From assembly GCA_026196475.1 (NCBI GenBank), contig JAPHTA010000087.1, positions 1 to 33,462 on the forward strand: DNA of 33,462 bases. The letters run 5' to 3'. Below are positions 27,950 to 33,462 of the stretch, piece after piece (within the stretch, counting starts at the first letter, position 1; each line of letters begins with the position of its first letter). The notes beneath the pieces were generated by a model that ran no database searches, was not told the origin of the DNA, and saw nothing but the letters and a program-made list of their open reading frames with translations. The DNA is from Sedimenticola sp. Lineage in GTDB: Bacteria; Pseudomonadota; Gammaproteobacteria; Chromatiales; Chromatiaceae. Position numbers and translations under genes: made by a program.

Positions 27950-28408
27950 ATGTCAGAACTGGAGTTTAACGTTTCCCAGGTGCAGTGGGCGCAGTACAGG
28001 CCGCAACTGCGGGAGATTCGGCGCCAGGTTTTTATCATGGAGCAGAATGTGCCCCGGGAGCTGGAGTGGGATGACAAGGATGAGACGGCACTGCACGTGA
28101 TCGCTGTCGATTCCGAGGGAAATGGTATCGGCACGGGGAGGATCAGCAACCAGGGGCAGATCGGAAGAATGGCCGTGCTTCGTGAATGGCGGAACCGTGG
28201 CGTGGGCGGCACAATGTTGAGGAAATTACTGTGGATGGCCAGTCAGGCAGAGCTTCCGACGCTGTACCTGAACGCACAACAGAGTGCCATCCCTTTCTAC
28301 CGGCGGCACGGTTTTGTCCCGGTAGGTGACACTTTCATCGAGGCCGGCATTCCCCATCAACGCATGCAGCTGAGGCCGAATTCCACAACCGCGGCCCCGT
28401 CAACCTGA
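27950..28408 (+). CDS. GNAT family N-acetyltransferase
   Basis: Acetyl-CoA motif IGRMAVLREWRNRGVGGTMLRKLL; LYLNAQQSAIPFYRRHGFVPVGDTF. Start chosen at in-frame ATG 27950. Confidence 0.9.
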   Translation: MSELEFNVSQVQWAQYRPQLREIRRQVFIMEQNVPRELEWDDKDETALHVIAVDSEGNGIGTGRISNQGQIGRMAVLREWRNRGVGGTMLRKLLWMASQAELPTLYLNAQQSAIPFYRRHGFVPVGDTFIEAGIPHQRMQLRPNSTTAAPST

Positions 28409-28419
28409 ATGGAGCAGAC

Positions 28420-28932
28420 ATGCCAGCGATCGAACAACAGAGACTTGGGGAAAGCAGGGAACGCCTGATTCTGCATCAGCGCAGTGAATTCCGCCAGGCC
28501 ATCGAGCTGATGGCGCAACAGGCCAGCCGCAGTATCGATATCCTGACCTACGATCTGGACAAACCGGTCTACGATCAGGCCGGTTTTCTGGAAGCGGTCA
28601 AACAGCTGGCCCTGCGTACCCCGGGGCTCTCCATCCGGATTCTCCTGCAACAGAGCGAAAAGGTTCAGAAAGAGGGCCACCGTCTGATCGACCTGGCCAG
28701 GCGTGTGACCAGCAGGATAGAGATCAGGCGTCCACACGCGGACTATATCGACCACCCGGAAAACTTCATCGTAGTGGACCGGACAGGCTATGTCCGCCGC
28801 TCCCAGCCGGATCGCTACGAAGGCGAGGCGAACTTCTGTCACCCCCTCGAATCGAAACTGCTGAGCGAGTTTTTTACCGAGGTCTGGGACAAGAGCGAAG
28901 TGGAAAGCACCCTGCGAAGGCTCTACCTGTGA
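28420..28932 (+). CDS. PLD-like fold protein lacking a canonical HKD motif (DUF7931-like)
   Basis: FRQAIELMAQQASRSIDILTYDLDKPVYDQ ... HPENFIVVDRTGYVRRSQPDRYEGEANFCHP: PLD-like pattern, but the HxK is replaced. Confidence 0.65.
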   Translation: MPAIEQQRLGESRERLILHQRSEFRQAIELMAQQASRSIDILTYDLDKPVYDQAGFLEAVKQLALRTPGLSIRILLQQSEKVQKEGHRLIDLARRVTSRIEIRRPHADYIDHPENFIVVDRTGYVRRSQPDRYEGEANFCHPLESKLLSEFFTEVWDKSEVESTLRRLYL

Positions 28933-29771
28933 CCGGTGAGAGAAAATTGAAAAGACTGTTCCTGATACTTGCCGTGTTGCTGTGCACACCCGCTCAGCTG
29001 CTTGCCGACTATCCACTGGAAATCATTGAACTGAAGAGTCGGCAGGTATCCGAAATGATCCCCCTTCTGCGGCCGTTCGTGGACGCGGATGGCTCGATTG
29101 CGGGCATGAACAATCAACTGATCATTCGCACCTCGCCAGAGAACCTGCGGGAGATACAGAAGATCCTGCAGCGACTCGACCAGCCACCGCGGCACCTGAT
29201 GATTTCCGTGAGGCAGGTGAGCGCAGCCAGTGTATCCCGCGATCGATCACAGGCCGACATCAATGCCATGATCGGTAACGGCAAGGTGATCGTGGGACGA
29301 CAGGGCACCCACCCGGGCGTGCGTTACAGACTCAAGGAGTCTTCCACCCGCAGCGACCGGGATATTACCCATCGCCTGCGGGTGACCGAGGGTTACCCGG
29401 CGTTTATCACCACCGGGCAGGCAATTCCGGTACCCGAGCAGACCACGGTTATCGATGGCCGTACCGTCTACCAGCAGCGAACGACCCGCTATCGCCAGGT
29501 CAGCAGCGGCTTCTACGTCACCCCCCGGCTCAACGGCGACCGGGTGATGCTGGATATTGGCCCCCGATTGGAGCGCCCCAGCGGGGAGCAGGACGTCTTT
29601 ACTAACCAGCAGGCCCACACCCGGCTCTCCGGGCCACTCGGTGAATGGATCACCATTGGCGGGGTTTCCCAACAGGCAGGGTCCAGTCAAGACGGGGTGT
29701 TGAATCACGCGAGAACAGCGAATGGAGACGACCGGCTGATCCAGGTACTGGTGCAGGAACTGACACAATAA
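28929..29771 (+). CDS. Short secretin-like protein (signal peptide, N1-type domain, truncated secretin-type C-domain)
   Basis: YPLEIIELKSRQVSEMIPLLRPFVDADGSIAGMNNQLIIRTSPENLREIQKILQRLD (secretin N-domain type); later GFYVTPRLNGDRVMLDIGPRLE and GPLGEWITIGGVSQQ align by eye with secretin core strands of MshL. GTG start overlaps upstream stop (GTGA). Confidence 0.75.
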   Translation: MTGERKLKRLFLILAVLLCTPAQLLADYPLEIIELKSRQVSEMIPLLRPFVDADGSIAGMNNQLIIRTSPENLREIQKILQRLDQPPRHLMISVRQVSAASVSRDRSQADINAMIGNGKVIVGRQGTHPGVRYRLKESSTRSDRDITHRLRVTEGYPAFITTGQAIPVPEQTTVIDGRTVYQQRTTRYRQVSSGFYVTPRLNGDRVMLDIGPRLERPSGEQDVFTNQQAHTRLSGPLGEWITIGGVSQQAGSSQDGVLNHARTANGDDRLIQVLVQELTQ

Positions 29772-29792
29772 TTGACATTCAATCCGCTGACA

Positions 29793-29813
29793 TGAATCAG
29801 GTATTCTGATTCA
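29793..29813. promoter_or_regulatory. Perfect 8-bp inverted repeat upstream of mscS
   Basis: TGAATCAG-GTATT-CTGATTCA read directly; 40 bp upstream of the mscS ATG. Confidence 0.45.
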
Positions 29814-29852
29814 CTGGACGCCTTGATCAAAAATAAACAACAGGAGCTGGAA

Positions 29853-30671
29853 ATGCCTGAATTAACGGACCTCAACGCACTTATTTCGAACTTTGCCATT
29901 CCCTGGGGTATCAATATCTTACTGGCCCTGGCCACCTTTATCGTAGGCCGCTGGGTTGCCAGTATTCTGCTCAAGGTGGTTAAGAAGCTCCTCAACAAGA
30001 GTAAGATGGATCAGATCCTGGTCAATTTCATCACCGCCATCATCAACGCCGCCCTGCTGCTCTTCATCGTCATCGCAGCCATGGATCAACTGGGTGTCGA
30101 TACGACCTCCCTGATCGCCCTGCTCGGTGCCGCCGGCCTCGCTGTCGGCCTGGCGATGCAGAACTCGCTGCAAAACTTTGCCGCCGGTGTGATGCTGATC
30201 GTGTTCCGCCCCTTCAAGGCGGGAGACTACGTGGAGGCGGGCGGCACATCAGGAACCGTCGAGAACATCAGCATCTTCAGCACCATCATGCGGACCCCGG
30301 ACAACCGTGAAGTGATCGTTCCAAACGGCTCCATCTACAACGGCACCATCACCAACTATTCGGCACGGGAGACCCGGCGTGTGGATATGGTTTTCGGTAT
30401 TGGCTATGGAGATGACATCCGCAAGGCGAAACAGATCCTGACCGATATCCTGGAGGCAGACGAGCGGATACTTGCGGACCCGGAACCACTCATTGCCGTG
30501 GGTGAACTGGCCAACAGCAGCGTCAATTTTAATGTCCGCCCGTGGGTCAAGAGTGCGGATTACTGGGCTGTCAAATTCGACCTGACCGAGAGAATCAAGC
30601 TCGCCTTTGATGAAAACGGCATCTCCATCCCCTTCCCGCAGATGGACGTGCACCTCAACAAGAGTGAATAG
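29853..30671 (+). CDS. mscS: Small-conductance mechanosensitive ion channel MscS family
   Basis: Three TM helices; pore helix TTSLIALLGAAGLAVGLAMQNSLQNFAAGVMLIVFRPFKAGDYVEAGG; VIVPNGSIYNGTITNYS. Confidence 0.93.
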   Translation: MPELTDLNALISNFAIPWGINILLALATFIVGRWVASILLKVVKKLLNKSKMDQILVNFITAIINAALLLFIVIAAMDQLGVDTTSLIALLGAAGLAVGLAMQNSLQNFAAGVMLIVFRPFKAGDYVEAGGTSGTVENISIFSTIMRTPDNREVIVPNGSIYNGTITNYSARETRRVDMVFGIGYGDDIRKAKQILTDILEADERILADPEPLIAVGELANSSVNFNVRPWVKSADYWAVKFDLTERIKLAFDENGISIPFPQMDVHLNKSE

Positions 30672-30676
30672 CCTTT

Positions 30677-30702
30677 CTGCCCACCCCGCAGGGGGTGGGC
30701 AG
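30677..30702. other. Perfect 11-bp GC-rich stem-loop downstream of mscS
   Basis: CTGCCCACCCC-GCAG-GGGGTGGGCAG directly after the mscS stop; no T-tract follows, so an intrinsic terminator is possible but not assured. Confidence 0.6.
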
Positions 30703-30877
30703 CACTGCCGGCCAGCCGTAACCGCAGACAGATAGAAAAAACGCACCCGACCTGGCCCCTTTAGCGCCTCCCTTTGGACAAATCATTACCCCGGTATCCA
30801 TTTAAATTTTTTTGGTTGCATATAATTTATTATATATTATAATTTCATAATATTTTGATTTTCAGGTTATCTCCATT

Positions 30878-31372
30878 GTGAAGCTGTTCGCACATACCCT
30901 GCTGCTGCTCCTTTCAACGCTCCCCGCACTCTCCACCGCCGCCCCGGCATTGGTACAGGACTGGTCCATGGAGGCGTCTCAGGCGCAGAGAAAGCACCAG
31001 CCCATAATGCTTCTGTTCACATCCCGGGACTGCCATTATTGCGACCGGCTTGAGCAGGAGGTTCTCCTGCCGTTGCGTAACGAAGGTACACTCCCTGCCC
31101 GTGTACACCTGCGTCAGTTCAACATTGACCGGGGTGGCAAACTGGTCGATTTTGACGGAGAAAAGATCCGTGCCAGGCTGTTTCTCAGTCGCTACCATGT
31201 ATACGCCACCCCGACCGTCGTCCTGCTCGACCACCAGGGCCGGCCTCTTGCCGAGCCAATCGTCGGCTACAACGGCGTGGCGCGCTACCTGCCGATTCTG
31301 CAACAGGCGATAGACCGAGCCACGGCCTACCCTCACCTTGAGGCCAGTGTCCGGCCACCCGCACACCGATAA
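30878..31372 (+). CDS. Thioredoxin-fold periplasmic protein (CxxC: CHYC)
   Basis: Signal peptide; MLLFTSRDCHYCDRLEQEVLLPL; YATPTVVLLDHQGRPLAEPIVGYNG. Confidence 0.85.
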   Translation: MKLFAHTLLLLLSTLPALSTAAPALVQDWSMEASQAQRKHQPIMLLFTSRDCHYCDRLEQEVLLPLRNEGTLPARVHLRQFNIDRGGKLVDFDGEKIRARLFLSRYHVYATPTVVLLDHQGRPLAEPIVGYNGVARYLPILQQAIDRATAYPHLEASVRPPAHR

Positions 31373-31468
31373 GCTTTTCGTCGCGGACAATCAGGACACC
31401 TCCGCTGCCTTCAAACCGCCTACTGTTTGGAATAGAATAGCGGCCTAGTCATACAGCAGGTTGAGACC

Positions 31469-31840
31469 ATGAAATTGCACCCCAAATACCTCCCGTTCGT
31501 CGTTCTCCTGGCGCTCTTTTCCATCCCCCTTTACGCCGATCTGGATGCCGGCCTTAAGGCTTACGAACAGGGCGATCACGCCCTGGCGTTCAAGCACTAC
31601 CGGGAGGCAGCGGAAAACGGCAATCCGGATGCCTTTGGCAAGCTGGCCGGGATGTACCTGTACGGACTTGGTACCGAAACGGATTACAGCAATGCCTACG
31701 TCTGGTTCGGTCTGGCGGAGTACAGCGGCGACAAGTTTGCGGAAAAATTCAAGCGGACAGCCGCCTCCGTAATGACCCTCGAGCAGGTCAGGCAGGCGGA
31801 AGAAATTCTGGCGGAGAAGAAGGCCCGCCTGGAAGAGTAG
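31469..31840 (+). CDS. Sel1-repeat / TPR-like small secreted protein
   Basis: Signal peptide; YEQGDHALAFKHYREAAENGNPDAFGKLAGMYLYGLGTETDYSNAYVWFGLAEYSG. Confidence 0.85.
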   Translation: MKLHPKYLPFVVLLALFSIPLYADLDAGLKAYEQGDHALAFKHYREAAENGNPDAFGKLAGMYLYGLGTETDYSNAYVWFGLAEYSGDKFAEKFKRTAASVMTLEQVRQAEEILAEKKARLEE

Positions 31841-31865
31841 TCTCCCCGGCGGGCGGGGATTACGG

Positions 31866-31895
31866 AAGGGGGCGGTTTTGACCGCCCCTTTCCTT
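31866..31895. terminator. Probable rho-independent (bidirectional) terminator between convergent genes
   Basis: GGGGCGGT-TTTG-ACCGCCCC stem (31869-31888) extended by A/T pairs, followed by TTTCCTTTT, between the Sel1 gene (+) and metY (-). Confidence 0.8.
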
Positions 31896-31900
31896 TTCCA

Positions 31901-33175
31901 CTAACCGGCCGCGTTCAGTGCCTGGTCAAGATCGGCAATAATATCATCGACATGTTCGATTCCGATCGAGAGCCGAACCAGATCCTCGCTCACTCCCGCC
32001 CTGGCCAGTTCCTCCGGGTTGAGCTGGCGATGAGTGGTAGTGGCGGGGTGACAGGCCAGGGTTTTGGCATCACCAATATTCACCAGCCGCACCGCAAGCT
32101 GGAGTGCGTCGATAAACCGGGCACCCGCCTCCTTTCCACCCTTGATACCGAACGACATGATACTGGAGGCCCTGCCGCCCATGTACTTGTCGACCAGCGG
32201 CTTGTCCGGGCTGTCATCCAGACCGGCAAAGCGGACCCACTCCACCTTCGGGTGTGACTGAAGGTAGGTAGCAACTTTCAGAGCATTCTCGCAGTGTCGA
32301 TCCATTCTTACCGGCAATGTCTCCAGCCCCTGCAGTACCAGGAAGCTGTTGAACGGGGAGATCGCGGCGCCCATGTTCCTCAGCGGCACAACCCGCGCAC
32401 GACCGATGAATGCGGCTGGACCCAGGGCTTCGGTGTAGACCACGCCGTGGTAGGAGACATCCGGCTCATTGAGACGACGGAAGCGCTCCGCGTGCTCGGC
32501 CCAGGGGAACTTGCCCGAATCCACGATTATGCCGCCAATAGTAGTTCCGTGCCCTCCCATGTACTTGGTCAGGGCATGCACCACGATATCGGCACCGTGT
32601 TCAAACGGACGGCAGAGATAGGGCGAAGGAACCGTGTTGTCCACTACCAGCGGTACGCCGTGGCTGTGGGCCATATCCGCCATGGCAGCAAGATCAACGA
32701 CATTTCCCGCCGGGTTACCGATCGACTCGCAGAAGACCACCTTGGTCCGTTCGTCCACCAGATCACCCATGCCCTGCACGTCCTTTGGATCGGCAAAACG
32801 CGCCTCGATACCAAGTTGCGGCAGCGTATGCGCAAACAGGTTGTAGGTTCCGCCGTACAGGGTCGTGGTGGTGACGATATTGTCACCCGCCTCGCACAGT
32901 GTGAAGATGGTATTGGTGATCGCCGCCATGCCGGATGCGAGTGCCAGGGCACCCACACCCCCCTCCATCGCCGCCACCCGCTTCTCCAGTACATCGGTGG
33001 TGGGATTCATGATGCGGGTATAGATATTACCCTCCACCTTGAGATCGAACAGGTCCGCCCCGTGCTGGGTATCGTCAAAGGCATAGGACGTGGTCTGGTA
33101 AATGGGAACGGCTACCGCCTTGGTTGTGGGGTCCGGCTCGAAGCCGCCGTGTATCGCCACTGTTTCGATCTTCAT
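31901..33175 (-). CDS. metY: O-acetylhomoserine sulfhydrylase / aminocarboxypropyltransferase (PLP-dependent)
   Basis: MKIETVAIHGGFEPDPTTKAVAVPIYQTTSYAF, NIYTRIMNPTTDVLEKRVAAMEGG, VVHALTKYMGGHGTTIGGIIVD, C-terminal ARAGVSEDLVRLSIGIEHVDDIIADLDQAL. Confidence 0.94.
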   Translation of the reverse strand: MKIETVAIHGGFEPDPTTKAVAVPIYQTTSYAFDDTQHGADLFDLKVEGNIYTRIMNPTTDVLEKRVAAMEGGVGALALASGMAAITNTIFTLCEAGDNIVTTTTLYGGTYNLFAHTLPQLGIEARFADPKDVQGMGDLVDERTKVVFCESIGNPAGNVVDLAAMADMAHSHGVPLVVDNTVPSPYLCRPFEHGADIVVHALTKYMGGHGTTIGGIIVDSGKFPWAEHAERFRRLNEPDVSYHGVVYTEALGPAAFIGRARVVPLRNMGAAISPFNSFLVLQGLETLPVRMDRHCENALKVATYLQSHPKVEWVRFAGLDDSPDKPLVDKYMGGRASSIMSFGIKGGKEAGARFIDALQLAVRLVNIGDAKTLACHPATTTHRQLNPEELARAGVSEDLVRLSIGIEHVDDIIADLDQALNAAG

Positions 33176-33258
33176 CAATAAACTCCTCTGGTTGTTTTTC
33201 CGGTTTCGCGGGGAAACCGTCGTTGCGCATATTACTGGCTGCAGTCTGGCCGTGTCGA

Positions 33259-33282
33259 ATAACTGAAAGTTGGTTCAGTTAT
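33259..33282. promoter_or_regulatory. Perfect 9-bp inverted repeat upstream of metY (candidate operator)
   Basis: ATAACTGAA-AGTTGG-TTCAGTTAT, about 84 bp upstream of the metY start codon. Confidence 0.55.
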
Positions 33283-33285
33283 ATT

Positions 33286-33462
33286 AGGGTCTGTTAACAC
33301 TAATTTGATTGCCGGCATTACGGCTAAATATGTGCCAATCAGGGTGCGCCAAGCGTGCTTTGTTGGCTCCAAAGGAGCGCGGCGCAAAGCTTACCGCTCC
33401 CTGCTCACGCACCTGACCTACATCCCTGTAGGCCACACAGAGTGGCGCTTTTTTAGCCGCAA
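33286..33462. repeat. Possible repeat / IS-end or MITE-like element truncated by window edge
   Basis: AGGGTCTGTTAACACTAATTTG-type start, non-coding body, and inverted TT[A/G]CGGCTAAA copies at 33318-33328 and 33452-33462. Confidence 0.35.

Noticed and set aside
29772-29807. TTGACA ... TATTCT as a sigma-70 promoter for mscS
   Set aside because: Spacing is about 24 bp instead of 16-18, so the pair is not a credible promoter.
30677-30702. Calling the post-mscS hairpin a rho-independent terminator
   Set aside because: The stem is perfect, but no T-tract follows on either strand, so it is listed only as a stem-loop.
32294-33181. 295-aa plus-strand ORF opposite metY
   Set aside because: Entirely antisense to a confident PLP enzyme gene.
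1-33462. CRISPR array, phage, toxin-antitoxin or restriction/defence genes
   Set aside because: No regularly spaced repeats and no such protein families recognised in the ORF translations; the window reads as core chromosome.

Overview
This looks like an ordinary, densely coded, GC-rich gammaproteobacterial chromosome segment, with about 34 supportable protein genes and no rRNA, tRNA, CRISPR array or complete mobile element that I could recognise. Left to right: (i) an nnr-tsaE-amiC cluster on the minus strand, ending at a repeat-like non-coding segment; (ii) queG, a SprA-like HExxH metalloprotease, orn, an M48 protease, a small cytochrome c, rsgA, gorA and a DUF2333 gene; (iii) a nine-gene MSHA-type pilus/T2SS-like assembly operon (mshI, mshI2/pilN-like, J, K, L, M, N, E, G) with no pilin genes in the window; (iv) a glycine-zipper / PepSY / PhoP-PhoQ-type operon with a candidate autoregulatory direct repeat; (v) a DUF1631 gene followed by a PilZ gene; (vi) a soluble lytic transglycosylase, then a compact GNAT / PLD-like / mini-secretin cluster; (vii) mscS, a thioredoxin-like gene, a Sel1-type gene and O-acetylhomoserine sulfhydrylase (metY); (viii) a repeat/IS-end-like sequence cut by the right edge. 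I found no clear evidence of a wholly new system. The best leads are the GNAT-PLD-like-mini-secretin cluster, the pilin-less MSHA assembly operon with a probable c-di-GMP-binding MshE, the PhoP-box-like repeat upstream of the glycine-zipper operon, and several perfect inverted repeats in intergenic DNA. All calls come from reading the translations and sequence by eye; no database search was run.
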